64,000 nt of DNA from Weissella koreensis KCTC 3621 (GCF_000277645.1 NZ_AKGG01000005.1:409251-473250); one strand, 5' to 3'. Positions 10,217-19,587 are shown, counted from the stretch's first letter. Notes: a model not told the origin generated them from the letters alone. Translations and numbers: made by a program.

Positions 10217-10984
10217 ATGATAGATGTACATAGTCATTTATTACCAAATATCGATGATGGTTCGAAGAGTTTGGCTGATTCTTTGGATTTGGCTAGGGCC
10301 GCAGTTGAGGACGGTATTACAGATGCTCTGATGACCCCACATCATATGAATGGGCGATACATAAATCATGCAAAGGATGTCGTTGATTTAACGGCGCAAT
10401 TCCAAGTAGCTTTGCAAGAGGCTAATATTCCATTGAATGTTTTTCCTTCTCAAGAGGTTAGAATCAATGGAAACTTACTGAGAGCTATTGAACACAATGA
10501 TATTTTGTCAACCGATCCAGAAGGACGATATATTTTGATAGAGTTTCCTTCAGATGATGTTCCAAGTTATACGATGGATTTGTTATTTAAGTTACAACAA
10601 ATGGGTAAAATTCCGGTGGTCGTTCATCCCGAGCGTAATACGAAATTTATGAAAAAGCCAGAACTGTTGTATCAAATTGTTTCTTCGGGTGCTTATGCTC
10701 AGGTTACTGCTAATTCTTATATGGGTACTTTTGGGAAAGCAGTCATGAAATTTAGTGAAGATATAATTGATGCTGGTTTGGCTCATGTCTTTGCATCAGA
10801 CGCACATCATATTTCAGGACGACAGTATCAAATGGCTGCCGCGTTTGAAAAATTAGGTAAAAAATCGGGCGATCAAATGCCTGTTCTATTTGAAAAAAAT
10901 GCTAAAGCATTGATGAACGGGAATAAGCTGGTTCGCTTTGAAGAATCTAAAATACATAAGAAAAAGTTATTTTCTGCATATTAG
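10217..10984 (+). CDS. cpsB: CpsB/Wzh-type PHP-domain protein-tyrosine phosphatase
   Basis: A metal-dependent PHP-family phosphatase that dephosphorylates CpsD. I chose ATG 10217 behind AAAGGAG, giving 255 residues, and not the frame's earlier ATG at 10142, because the PHP motif starts at once: MIDVHSHLLPNIDDGSK supplies His residues and Asp of the metal site. Further metal ligands lie in LMTPHHM, FPSQEVR, VVHPERN and ASDAHH, all in family order. It follows the initiating transferase. The order kinase-transferase-phosphatase differs from the pneumococcal cpsA-B-C-D order but the set is the same. Confidence 0.92.
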   Translation: MIDVHSHLLPNIDDGSKSLADSLDLARAAVEDGITDALMTPHHMNGRYINHAKDVVDLTAQFQVALQEANIPLNVFPSQEVRINGNLLRAIEHNDILSTDPEGRYILIEFPSDDVPSYTMDLLFKLQQMGKIPVVVHPERNTKFMKKPELLYQIVSSGAYAQVTANSYMGTFGKAVMKFSEDIIDAGLAHVFASDAHHISGRQYQMAAAFEKLGKKSGDQMPVLFEKNAKALMNGNKLVRFEESKIHKKKLFSAY

Positions 10985-11008
10985 CATATTATAGTGAGGT
11001 ATGTAACA

Positions 11009-11677
11009 TTGAGTATAGGTAAGAAATTTACAATTGGATTGTTAGTTGCAATTATTGTTATTGGTGCTGGTGGTGGATATTTCAAGATTACAAGTGATCG
11101 ATCATCAAATCAAGATTCAACGGTGGAGACACCAAATAAAGATTTTGTTAAGGTTAATAATACCGAACTATCCTTGAAGGATGGTAAAGCTAAACTAAAA
11201 GTCACTTTATCAGCTAATACGTCGGCTAAGGTGACTGGTGATGATGATGTGATTAAGCCGATTGATTGGACAACATCTACCGAAGAACGTCGTTACATCT
11301 TAGTTCTAAAAAATAATGGTACTTATTATGTTGAAGCTAAGAATGGTAATGAAACTAAGAAAATTAAAATTGTAGTTGGTGATGGTGAAGATGATAATTC
11401 GGAATCATCATCTTCAGAGGAAAACTCCAGTGAAGCAGAAAGTGAATCGGAAGTAGAATCTGTGTCTTCATCTACTGTAACGCCAGCATATACTTCTAGG
11501 ACAACAACACCTGCTACTGTTCAACAACCAGTAGCATCATCTACCGCTCCTTCGTCTACAGCCAATAATACTCTAACTGGTAGTAATGATGGAACATCTT
11601 CAAATCAAGATGATGTTGACACTAATAGTGGCGATAATAGTGTTGGTGGAACTACAGGCGCAACTGTGGGAAGATAA
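11009..11677 (+). CDS. Exported membrane-anchored protein with a Ser/Thr-rich tail, unknown function
   Basis: Family not recognised. I prefer the TTG at 11009, nine bases after GTGAGG, over the in-frame GTG at 10994. The protein (222 residues) has one N-terminal membrane helix or uncleaved signal (about 6-25), a compact region rich in beta-prone sequence (about 45-125), and a low-complexity Ser/Thr/Glu tail (about 130-222) with no LPxTG. It closes the exopolysaccharide run, 24 bases after cpsB, and is followed by a terminator, so an envelope role linked to the polymer is plausible but is only inferred from position. Confidence 0.7.
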   Translation: MSIGKKFTIGLLVAIIVIGAGGGYFKITSDRSSNQDSTVETPNKDFVKVNNTELSLKDGKAKLKVTLSANTSAKVTGDDDVIKPIDWTTSTEERRYILVLKNNGTYYVEAKNGNETKKIKIVVGDGEDDNSESSSSEENSSEAESESEVESVSSSTVTPAYTSRTTTPATVQQPVASSTAPSSTANNTLTGSNDGTSSNQDDVDTNSGDNSVGGTTGATVGR

Positions 11678-11735
11678 TATTTCACTAAATAGCTTTTATT
11701 TATAATTAATGGTAAAAATTGAATCATCTTATGTT

Positions 11736-11766
11736 AAAGAGGTATTTATTGATAATACCTCTTTTT
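11736..11766 (+). terminator. Rho-independent terminator closing the exopolysaccharide run
   Basis: AAAGAGGTATT and AATACCTCTTT pair around a short loop and end in a T run at 11762-11766. Confidence 0.85.
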
Positions 11767-11881
11767 CATTTTGATTAAGTTATAGTCGGAATTTAATTTA
11801 GGGAATTGAGTCTAAAAGATACAGGCGACATCATGTTTATTGTATAAATATAATTTTTATCTCAAACACTTATATTGGTAA

Positions 11882-12700
11882 TTATATATTTTTGGTTTTC
11901 CTAATATCATCGATAATTTTTAATACGAGAGGGTCACGCTCATCTAGATAAGCTAGACCGTAAAAGACACGTTGATACTGAGCATTCAATTCTTGAAAAA
12001 TAGTATCTTGGTCCACGAATCGCTTAGAAATAAGTGAAGCACCTAATCCTGCTTTAATATGTGCGACGATCATATCATTGCTATTCATACTAATTAAATG
12101 ATCAATTTGTAAAGAAGAAGATTTTAGATATTGTTTTGTATAGTGGCTGACTCCAGAACCTTCTTCACGAATAAAGAAATTACCGGTGTTTTGAGGGCCA
12201 GCCAAAACAAGCTCATCTTGGAACAGAGCGAAACTTTGTGTTTGATCTCCTCGAATAGGCTTTTCAATAATACCAAATTGAATATTATGATTACAGACTA
12301 ATTTAAAAACCTCTTCTGAATTTTGCATCTCGATGGTTAGATCAAGATTATCTAGATATGGTTCTAGTACTTTGAATATAATTGGCATAATGCTAGTGGC
12401 CGCACTGTGTGAAACTGCAATTTTAAAAGGCATTTTATTCGCCGAACGTTGATGCATATTAGCTTTAAATTGCTGCCAATCTTTTAATTGGGCAATGGCT
12501 TGAGGATAGAATAAAGTTGCTGCTTCTGTTGGAATAATTTGATGATTTTGATCTCTTAAAAATAGAGTAGCCTTTAATTCTTTTTCTAATTTTTGAATGC
12601 GAACAGTTACTGTAGGTTGTGAGATAAATAGATTTTGGGCGGCATGGGTAAAGCTTTTTGTTTCATAAACAGTTATGAATGTTTTAAAAAGATCAAACAT
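11882..12700 (-). CDS. LysR-family transcriptional regulator
   Basis: A 272-residue LTTR with the N-terminal winged helix-turn-helix (FKTFITVYETKSFTHAAQNLFISQPTVTVRIQKLE) and a two-lobe periplasmic-binding-type effector domain. The ATG at 12700 follows GGAAATAAATC. It is divergent from the YeiH-family membrane protein at 12825, the arrangement in which LTTRs such as YeiE/CysL control the neighbour. The effector is unknown. It is slightly short at the C-terminus compared with the usual 290-300. Confidence 0.9.
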   Translation of the reverse strand: MFDLFKTFITVYETKSFTHAAQNLFISQPTVTVRIQKLEKELKATLFLRDQNHQIIPTEAATLFYPQAIAQLKDWQQFKANMHQRSANKMPFKIAVSHSAATSIMPIIFKVLEPYLDNLDLTIEMQNSEEVFKLVCNHNIQFGIIEKPIRGDQTQSFALFQDELVLAGPQNTGNFFIREEGSGVSHYTKQYLKSSSLQIDHLISMNSNDMIVAHIKAGLGASLISKRFVDQDTIFQELNAQYQRVFYGLAYLDERDPLVLKIIDDIRKTKNI

Positions 12701-12727
12701 GATTTATTTCCAATCGTTATTATAAAT

Positions 12728-12747
12728 ATTAATGATAATCATTATAA
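12728..12747. promoter_or_regulatory. Fur/PerR-box-like palindrome in the LysR-YeiH divergent region
   Basis: Bases 12728-12746 (attaatgataatcattata) match the 19-base Fur-box consensus at about 16 positions. On the minus strand TTATAATGATTATCA (12747-12733) matches the PerR box TTATAATNATTATAA at 13 of 15. It lies between the two divergent starts. An AT-rich LTTR site is an alternative reading. Confidence 0.4.
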
Positions 12748-12824
12748 CAATCTATTTTACTAATAGCACTAAGAAGCTTAAAGTAAGTAATGTTAAACAG
12801 CATTATTGTGAGGAGAAGGAGTAA

Positions 12825-13841
12825 ATGAGAATTAAACAGAATATGTGGTGGGGAATTTTAGTAACTATTTTTGTATCAATAGTCTCAGAATTTTTAAGTA
12901 CATTTTTGCCAAGTTTAGGGGCAGAAGCAATTGCATTAATTTTAGGAATTATTTTAGGAAATACTTTGTTTAATAAGCCAGAATTAGCAGCAGGAATTAA
13001 ATGGTCCGAGAAATATCCGATTGAAATTGGAATTGCTCTTTTGGGGATTGAAGTCACTTTACAAACTATACAATCTTTAGGTTGGCAAGGAATTTTGTAT
13101 ATAATTATATTAATGCCTGCTACGATCTTGTTTGTTATGTGGATTGGAAAATGGATTTTCAAAGTAGACCAACAGTCGGGAATGTTGATGGGAGCTGGTA
13201 ATGCAGTCTGTGGGTCTAGTGCTATTGCAGCAGTGGCACCAGAGATCGGGGCTACTGATACGCAGCGTAGAACAGCGGTAGCCACTGTATCACTTTCAGG
13301 TGTTGTTCTATTGTTTGTGTTGCCGGTTATTGGACCAGCTATTTTTCATGGCAACAACCTATTAATAGGTGCCTTGATTGGTGGGACAGTTCAATCGGTG
13401 GGACAGGTAATTGGAACGGCATCGTTAGTTAATCCGCAGGTAATTGATTATGCGACATTGTATAAAATGTTACGAGTTATTATGTTGGCAGTGGTTGTTT
13501 TAACCATGTCAACGATTGTGAAAAGAGATAATTTAAAGAATCAGTCTAATACTATGAAAAAAGATACCAATCATCTAAAGATATATAAGCTAGTGCCTTG
13601 GTTTATTTATACTTTCATCGCTTTATTAATTATTAGTTCTTTAATTAATGTTCCTAATTCTGTAGTAACAGGAGCAAAAACGATTACTGGATTCTTTGGA
13701 GTAATTAATTTAGCAGGAATTGGTCTCAATCTAAAATGGAAAACGATTGCTAATTCGGGGTTAAAGTATTTAGGATATGGATTTATGACGATTATTTTCC
13801 AAGTCTTGCTGGCTTTGTTATTAATTAAAATCATTTATTGA
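12825..13841 (+). CDS. YeiH/UPF0324-family membrane protein, putative anion (sulfate) exporter
   Basis: A 338-residue polytopic inner-membrane protein with about ten hydrophobic segments. Family signatures are seen in LGIILGN, GIALLGIEVTL, the glycine-rich GAGNAVCGSSAIAAVAP, and a C-terminal repeat of the fold with FFGVINLAGIGL. The family has been proposed to export sulfate or other anions, but the substrate here is unproven. The ATG follows AGAAGGAG. The divergent LysR gene is the likely regulator. Confidence 0.87.
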   Translation: MRIKQNMWWGILVTIFVSIVSEFLSTFLPSLGAEAIALILGIILGNTLFNKPELAAGIKWSEKYPIEIGIALLGIEVTLQTIQSLGWQGILYIIILMPATILFVMWIGKWIFKVDQQSGMLMGAGNAVCGSSAIAAVAPEIGATDTQRRTAVATVSLSGVVLLFVLPVIGPAIFHGNNLLIGALIGGTVQSVGQVIGTASLVNPQVIDYATLYKMLRVIMLAVVVLTMSTIVKRDNLKNQSNTMKKDTNHLKIYKLVPWFIYTFIALLIISSLINVPNSVVTGAKTITGFFGVINLAGIGLNLKWKTIANSGLKYLGYGFMTIIFQVLLALLLIKIIY

Positions 13842-14038
13842 TATATTTATGATGATGGGTGAAATTCGCCTGTCGTCATTTTTTGACTTTAGTTATTACG
13901 AAAAGTAAGCTAGTGGCAAAAAATGCATTAATTTATGCAAAAACAGAAAAATATATACTGTTAATTAATTTATAATGAACTGTTGTGTAATTTTTATAAT
14001 TAAATAAATAAATATAAAAAAGGAGAATAGATAAATGT

Positions 14039-15247
14039 ATGTTGAATAGTATACTAAACACAATTGATCAATTTTTGGATGTGTTTATTCATGTTTTTTA
14101 TGCTTCTAGTTTTGAAGGACTTTTTATTGTCTTTGGGTTAATTCTAATTTGTTATATTGCTGTTGGAATGTTAGATGAAAACTTTATTCAAAATCGAAAA
14201 TTGCAACGAAAGACAGCTGTGATTGCAGGCTTTATTCCATTAATGGCGGTCCTTTCGCTCCAAATGTATTGGAGATTAACAAGAGTTGATAATTTTGGGT
14301 TATATGAATCGAATTTACAATTGATACTAATGTTTTATTTTTTGCTAATGTTTAATACTAAGGTTCAAGTTTATGTAGATAGTGGATTGGCCATTGTACT
14401 CGCAGTCTTCTTTATATGCGATGGGGCTTATAAATTGCCCATAGCACATTTGATCCTTGGTATTTTTGGATTAATATTAGCAATTATTGTAATGTTTATA
14501 ATTCAACGAAATGCTAAAAAGATTGTTAGTAGTTGGTATTTGAAAATAATATCAGTTTTATGTTTTGCTAATGCTTGGTGGTTAATGTTGATTTTATCAA
14601 AAGATTTAACTGTTATGATGTATATAGCCTTAGTTTTGAAATTTATAGTTTTCATAAGTGTAGTTTTGATTATTAATCAAATTGTTTTAAAGCGATGGAA
14701 TAATTATCATAAAATGATGGATGAAATAAACAGGGACTTTTTAACGGGAACCTTTAATCGTGAGGCATTTAACGAAGATTTTACAACATTATTTATGGAA
14801 AGTATTGAAAATAATTTTAGTTTGGCTTTTGTCATGTTCGATATTGATAATTTTAAATCGTTCAATGATACATATGGACATTTAATGGGTGATGAAGTTC
14901 TAAAAGAAGTTACTAAGACGGTACAAGATGAATTAAATCGTAGTTATTTAGGTGGTAAATTGTATCGTTTAGGTGGTGAAGAATTTGGAATGTTGATTCG
15001 GAAACATGAGAATGAACGGACAGAGACTCTAGTGAGAAAAATTGGTTCACGTATTCATCAAATAGATATTAAGAAAGATAATTCTGATATACATTTGTCT
15101 ATCTCGATGGGGATGACGATGGTTCATGTTGATTCGGATGTTAATGCTCGGCAAATTTATGATCGTGCAGATGGATTTGTTTATTATTCTAAGCAGCATG
15201 GTAAAGATGCCCTTACAAATGAAGGCGAATTAAGTCGTTTTGAATAA
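14039..15247 (+). CDS. Membrane diguanylate cyclase (GGDEF), DGC1
   Basis: Makes cyclic di-GMP from two GTP. The 402 residues have an N-terminal sensor part of about six membrane helices (to about residue 215) and a C-terminal GGDEF domain. Active-site elements are complete: FDIDNFKSFNDTYGH and GGEEF at about 312-316. The inhibitory I-site position five residues before GGEEF reads YLGG, not RxxD, so product inhibition through that site is not expected. The ATG at 14039 is chosen because the ATG 4 bases earlier runs into a stop after four codons; AAAGGAG precedes both. It is paralogous to the cyclase at 40501 and monocistronic. Confidence 0.93.
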   Translation: MLNSILNTIDQFLDVFIHVFYASSFEGLFIVFGLILICYIAVGMLDENFIQNRKLQRKTAVIAGFIPLMAVLSLQMYWRLTRVDNFGLYESNLQLILMFYFLLMFNTKVQVYVDSGLAIVLAVFFICDGAYKLPIAHLILGIFGLILAIIVMFIIQRNAKKIVSSWYLKIISVLCFANAWWLMLILSKDLTVMMYIALVLKFIVFISVVLIINQIVLKRWNNYHKMMDEINRDFLTGTFNREAFNEDFTTLFMESIENNFSLAFVMFDIDNFKSFNDTYGHLMGDEVLKEVTKTVQDELNRSYLGGKLYRLGGEEFGMLIRKHENERTETLVRKIGSRIHQIDIKKDNSDIHLSISMGMTMVHVDSDVNARQIYDRADGFVYYSKQHGKDALTNEGELSRFE

Positions 15248-15266
15248 AAATGATCATATTAAAATA

Positions 15267-15307
15267 AAAGCTCTTATCCTAGCGCTAACTTAGGATAAGA
15301 GTTTTTT
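15267..15307. terminator. Bidirectional terminator between DGC1 and the NlpC/P60 gene
   Basis: CTCTTATCCTAG pairs with CTTAGGATAAGAG (arms 15271-15282 and 15289-15301); T run on the plus side and A-rich flank on the minus side. The two genes converge here. Confidence 0.85.
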
Positions 15308-15324
15308 AGTTTATATTTAAGAAA

Positions 15325-16197
15325 CTAAACTTCGCGTTGGACGTAACCTGGTTTAAATAGTTTTTCCCAAGTCAATGTTTTTGAAGTTTTTGGATTAACT
15401 AATTGATCTAAACGAGTAATAGTTACTCCATTTTGAGAAGCAGCATCATGCAAAATAAAATTATCACCGAGATAAATAGCTACGTGTTGACGTTCTTCAG
15501 GATATCCATCAGGGGTGATTAAAAGGTCGCCACGCTCTTTTGTGTACCAAGTATATGAAGTCCCTGTTGTAGCTAATAGTGAGGTCCTAGTATAGGCTTG
15601 AACTACTAGTGGTTGACCTGCCTGACGGTAAAACCAAGAAACAAACGAAGAACAATCAAACCGGTTTTTCTTAATATCAGATTCAGTTCGACCACCACCA
15701 TAGACGTAGGGGCTTTTACCAATTAATTTTGAACCAGAAGAGATAGCTTTTTCGATAATGGGATTATCGGATTTTAAATTATTAGATACATGCTCGTATG
15801 CTTGAATGGCATCATCAGAACCATCTTTAGTGAAGTAATAGTAGTTGTTATCAAATTTCTTTAACCCATAAACCATTTCATTAGTTTTAGGATCAAAATA
15901 ATATTGTTTATTATTTAAAGTTTGAAGTCCAGTGATTTTTTTATTAGTATTGGTTGCAGTTAAATATGTTTTGAAGTTTGTTTTTTGTAATTGGACACTC
16001 TGGCCATTGGAGAGCTGATAGGTCTTAGCTTCTCCGTGAATGGCGAAAATTTGTAATTTAAATAGGCAACCAACCGTGATGATTATTATTAAGAGGAATC
16101 CAAACCATTTAAGTAAAAGATGTTTGTTTTTAGATTGCTTTTTAATTGATTTTTTATTATGTTTTTCGTTTCGTGAGGGAAGTTTTTGATTGGTCAT
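15325..16197 (-). CDS. NlpC/P60 peptidoglycan hydrolase with cell-wall-binding repeats
   Basis: A secreted or membrane-tethered endopeptidase of 290 residues. It has a very basic N-terminus, one membrane helix (about 28-48), two glucan/choline-binding-like repeats (GLQTLNNKQYYFD and GLKKFDNNYYYFT, about 95-135), and a C-terminal NlpC/P60 domain with the catalytic Cys in RFDCSSFVSWFYRQAG and the catalytic His in QHVAIYLGDN, preceded by YVYGGG. The ATG follows GGAGGTCACAT. It should cleave stem-peptide bonds; the exact bond is not predictable. Confidence 0.92.
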   Translation of the reverse strand: MTNQKLPSRNEKHNKKSIKKQSKNKHLLLKWFGFLLIIIITVGCLFKLQIFAIHGEAKTYQLSNGQSVQLQKTNFKTYLTATNTNKKITGLQTLNNKQYYFDPKTNEMVYGLKKFDNNYYYFTKDGSDDAIQAYEHVSNNLKSDNPIIEKAISSGSKLIGKSPYVYGGGRTESDIKKNRFDCSSFVSWFYRQAGQPLVVQAYTRTSLLATTGTSYTWYTKERGDLLITPDGYPEERQHVAIYLGDNFILHDAASQNGVTITRLDQLVNPKTSKTLTWEKLFKPGYVQREV

Positions 16198-16404
16198 ATG
16201 TGACCTCCACTAGATTTATAAATGTTATTATGCCAAAGAATAGCCTAAATATGTTAATTAAAGCTTAATTTTAATTGATAATGCCTGATTATACAGTAAA
16301 ATTGTTACCACTTAAATAAATTATTTTAAGCAACATATTACAACTTAACGATTTTTTGGTTAAGCGTTATTTCATAATATTACATATTATGATAAGTTGA
16401 TATT

Positions 16405-16740
16405 TTATTCGTTGGTTGGTTTAATTTTAACGGCAGTACCATAAGCAATGACTGAGTCGCCAATTGTTGCAGATGAAGAATCAAATCGGAACATAATGAT
16501 TGTGCATTAGCACCAAGTGATTGGGCATGGTCACGCATTCTTTGAATTGCTTCTTCACGGGCAATATCTTGGAGCTTAGTATAACCTTTGATCTCGTCAT
16601 CAATAATTATTTTCATATCTTGGCCGAAACTAGAAAATAAATTTCGTGAACGTGTTGTTAGATCGAACACCTCCCCCTAATGTTACGATTACCTCATAAT
16701 TTGCGATATTTTCAGATGTAACGACAATAATACTATCCAT
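16405..16740 (-). pseudogene. UPF0145/YbjQ-type heavy-metal-binding-domain protein, two frameshifts
   Basis: The start (ATG 16740-16738, behind AAAGGTG) reads MDSIIVVTSENIANYEVIVTLG, then breaks in a G5 run at 16677-16673; one fewer G would restore the frame into TTRSRNLFSSFGQDMK, as in the family. A second break comes after SLGANA, where two extra bases (CA) precede a segment reading IIMFRFDSSSATIG then VIAYGTAVKI in the original frame, ending at the TAA at 16405. Corrected, the protein would be about 110 residues, the family norm. Sequence error at the homopolymer is possible, but two independent lesions make decay more likely. Confidence 0.85.
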
Positions 16741-17011
16741 AAGAGACACCTTTTGTATCGAAGATTGCTGATGTTGAATATTGTAGTATAGCGATAAAAA
16801 TTTAATGCCAACAATTAGAAGCTTATTATACAGTGATACACATTTTCTGCAATGGCAAATGATACAGGAAACTATTGATTATGATGATATTGTGGTTCGG
16901 TTATTTTTGCTGAAATTAGTAAAATTAAAATATTGTTTATTCATAAAGATTGGCTATAATAAAGCCGTATCATATACATAATTATAAAATTTAAATAATG
17001 GAGATTAAATA

Positions 17012-17431
17012 ATGAATAAAAGCATTTTAGGGATTGTGATTTTACCAATTTTATTGGTATCAATGCACACAACTCCGCATATAACACCTCATGTTACTAC
17101 TCATACGACAAATCATATTAGCTCAAGAAAATCAGTCCGGAGTGGTAATAGTAGAACTAATGATCGTTCAAAAATTAGTCAACATAATAATAATCGCAGA
17201 CAATCTATACATTATCGCCATAATCAATCCAGCTTTTTCAGAAATTTGATATTTTGGAACTTGCTTACTCATCATAGTCGAAATGATAAAGAGTTTATAA
17301 GGGTAAAAGATAAAACCGGAAAATGGCATAAGGTCGAACTGTCAAAAAAACAATTAAAAACAATTGAGCATAAGGATAAATTGATTTATTCTAAAGGCCA
17401 TGTTTATGAAGGGGAAAAACGCATTAATTAA
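17012..17431 (+). CDS. Small secreted basic His/Ser/Asn-rich protein, unknown function
   Basis: Not recognised. The 139 residues start with a hydrophobic signal-like segment (about 3-18), then a His/Thr repeat region (PHITPHVTTHTTNHISS), an Arg/Asn/Ser-rich stretch with many His, and a C-terminal part rich in Lys with KVELSKKQLKTIEHKDKLIY. ATG 17012 follows TGGAG. Codon use looks like its neighbours. The His clusters suggest metal or surface binding, which is only a guess. Confidence 0.6.
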   Translation: MNKSILGIVILPILLVSMHTTPHITPHVTTHTTNHISSRKSVRSGNSRTNDRSKISQHNNNRRQSIHYRHNQSSFFRNLIFWNLLTHHSRNDKEFIRVKDKTGKWHKVELSKKQLKTIEHKDKLIYSKGHVYEGEKRIN

Positions 17432-17626
17432 ATGATTAATCCATTCTTGTGCTATGTATATTTTTGTTTGTAATATTGACATATAGTGTAGTATTAATAA
17501 ACAGAAAGTACCTATTAAATTTCTTGAATTTAGGGTAGAATTCATCAATCATTATTGTTACTTATAACTATAAATAGGAGTGATGATAAATTAAGGTTTG
17601 ACAACGGATTTAAGCTCTTAAAATCA

Positions 17627-17656
17627 TTGACAAAGTATGATGATAAATGTCATACT
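17627..17656 (+). promoter_or_regulatory. Candidate promoter of dnaG-rpoD
   Basis: TTGACA at 17627-17632 and CATACT at 17651-17656 with an extended TGT before the -10 and an 18-base spacer. A second TTGACA (17598-17603) with TAAAAT (17619-17624) lies just upstream. The rest of 17432-17698 shows nothing else I can name. Confidence 0.5.
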
Positions 17657-17698
17657 TAAGGTTGCTTATTTGGTGTAAAAAAATGAGGAGGGGTCATC

Positions 17699-19561
17699 AT
17701 CGCAATCTCAATTCCAGATGAATTAGTCGAAAATATTCGGCAAAGTGTGAATATTGTTGATGTGGTTAGCCCTTATGTGGCTTTAAAAAAACAAGGACGG
17801 AACCTCTTCGGCCGTTGTCCATGGCATGAAGAACGAACACCATCGTTTTCAGTTAATGAAGAAAAACAGATTTTTCATTGTTTTTCGTGTGGACGTGGTG
17901 GAAATGCTTTTACTTTTTTAATGGAAAAAGAAGAATTATCTTTCCCGCAAGCTGTTGCTAAAGTGGCAAGTATGACAGGGATAGAACTTGACTCAACTTA
18001 CACAGTGAGTTCAGATGAGAAACGCCAAATTTCACAACATCAACGCGATCTTCTAGCATTGTATGATGAAGCGACTAAATTTTATCATTATTTATTGGTT
18101 AATGCCGAAATTGGGGATGATGCCTTACAGTATCTGCATCAACGGGGGCTTGATGATACGACGATTGATGCTTACATGCTTGGATACGCGCCGGAAGGTG
18201 ATGCTTTATATAATTATTTTAATGAAAAAAAAGTAGATTATCAGTTGATGCGTGAATCAGAACTATTTATTGTTTGGGATGATGGAACGCTGCATGATCG
18301 GTTTGTTGATCGCATATTGTTTACGATTAGAAATCGTGAAGGCGCACCAATTGCTTTTTCCGGTCGTCGAATGTCAAACGATACGACGATCGCTAAGTAC
18401 ATGAATAGTCCCGAAAGTGCTTTGTTTGATAAATCAGAAGAGTTATTTAATTTTGATCTAGCTAAGACAACAATTAAAAAAAGTAAGGTTGTCATTCTTT
18501 TTGAAGGCTTTATGGATGTTATTGCCGCTTTTCAGGCAGGAATTCATAATGGAGTTGCTTCAATGGGGACAAGTCTTACTAAAACTCAGGTTCGCCGATT
18601 AGGTCAAAGCGCCGAAGAAATTAATATTGCTTATGATGCGGATACAGCTGGACAAGCAGCTACTTATCGAGCAATTGACCTAATTAATAAAAATAGTTCA
18701 TTAAAAATTAAAATTATTAATATTCCTGATGGACAAGATCCTGATGAATATTTACGTAGTCAAGGAATCGACGCTTTGCGAGAAGTTTTGACTCGTAATT
18801 TAAAAGATCCGGTTGAGTTTAATTTGAACTATCTTCGTAAGGACTATGACTTAAGCAATCAAAGTGATATTTTCAATTATATTGAGCAAGTTTTACCAGC
18901 ACTTGCACAAGTGAAAGAACCATTAGTGCGTCAAACCTATATGCAACAGTTAGCAACAGAGTTTAATGTAAGCAGTTCTGGCTTAGAAGAGCAATTGCGC
19001 AACTTAATGATGCAGCAACAAGCCTCCAGGCAGACAGAAAATACTCGGGTAAAAGATAATTACGTTCCAATATTAGAAACGCCAAACCTGGTTGAAAAAC
19101 CGGTTTTATCTCAGGTGGAGCAGGCTGAACAAATTTTATTAACTTGGATGTTAAAACATCAAGATGCTTGGTTAAAGGTTACTAGTAGGCTTGATTTTCA
19201 TTTTGTTGATGTGGTTTATGAAACTTTGTTTATGCTAGCTGATGGCTATAAACAAAAGAATCAGATTCAAGAAATTGATAATTGGGCTGATTTTATGGAT
19301 TTTGTAAAGGAACCGGATTTAGTTAGAGTGCTTTCACAATTAGATCAAATTGATGATGCTATGATGCAGGAATTAGATCAAGTGGATGAGTATATTGGTG
19401 TGTTATTAAATCGAGCGCCGCTTGAAGAAAAAATTAAACAAAAACAACGTGAGTTGTTGGAGGCTAAGCAAGTTAATAATGAAGTTTTAGCGACTCAATT
19501 AAGCTTTGAAGTTTTATCTTTATTACGAGAAAAGCAAGCAGCACAATCTAATCAACAGTAA
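17699..19561 (+). CDS. dnaG: DNA primase, apparently starting at an ATC codon
   Basis: Makes RNA primers for replication. Homology requires the N-terminal segment [21 protein letters not shown], whose frame has no ATG, GTG or TTG upstream of GTG 17747. The ATC at 17699 sits 5 bases after GAGGAGGGG (17685-17693) and aligns with the usual MxxIPxE start, so I take it as the start (620 residues). The CHC2 zinc motif is in CPWHEE and CFSCGRGGN (about 40-65). The Toprim domain includes [14 protein letters not shown], and [12 protein letters not shown] carries the acidic metal site. The C-terminus is a helicase-binding domain. It is followed by rpoD, the classic macromolecular-synthesis arrangement. 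If only the GTG were used, 16 residues would be lost. Confidence 0.93.
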   Translation: MAISIPDELVENIRQSVNIVDVVSPYVALKKQGRNLFGRCPWHEERTPSFSVNEEKQIFHCFSCGRGGNAFTFLMEKEELSFPQAVAKVASMTGIELDSTYTVSSDEKRQISQHQRDLLALYDEATKFYHYLLVNAEIGDDALQYLHQRGLDDTTIDAYMLGYAPEGDALYNYFNEKKVDYQLMRESELFIVWDDGTLHDRFVDRILFTIRNREGAPIAFSGRRMSNDTTIAKYMNSPESALFDKSEELFNFDLAKTTIKKSKVVILFEGFMDVIAAFQAGIHNGVASMGTSLTKTQVRRLGQSAEEINIAYDADTAGQAATYRAIDLINKNSSLKIKIINIPDGQDPDEYLRSQGIDALREVLTRNLKDPVEFNLNYLRKDYDLSNQSDIFNYIEQVLPALAQVKEPLVRQTYMQQLATEFNVSSSGLEEQLRNLMMQQQASRQTENTRVKDNYVPILETPNLVEKPVLSQVEQAEQILLTWMLKHQDAWLKVTSRLDFHFVDVVYETLFMLADGYKQKNQIQEIDNWADFMDFVKEPDLVRVLSQLDQIDDAMMQELDQVDEYIGVLLNRAPLEEKIKQKQRELLEAKQVNNEVLATQLSFEVLSLLREKQAAQSNQQ

Positions 19562-19587
19562 TTTTTAAACAATTAAGGAGCGATAGT

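Noticed and set aside
12803..13285. 160-residue minus-strand frame opposite the YeiH gene
   Set aside because: Antisense shadow of a well-supported membrane protein; composition is that of the complement of hydrophobic codons.
17476..17504. TTGACA at 17476 as a promoter for dnaG
   Set aside because: No acceptable -10 hexamer at 15-19 bases; better candidates lie at 17598 and 17627.
17683..17721. Twelve-codon reading frame from ATG 17683 before dnaG
   Set aside because: Not called as a gene because it overlaps the SD and carries no recognisable leader peptide; noted only in the dnaG start discussion.
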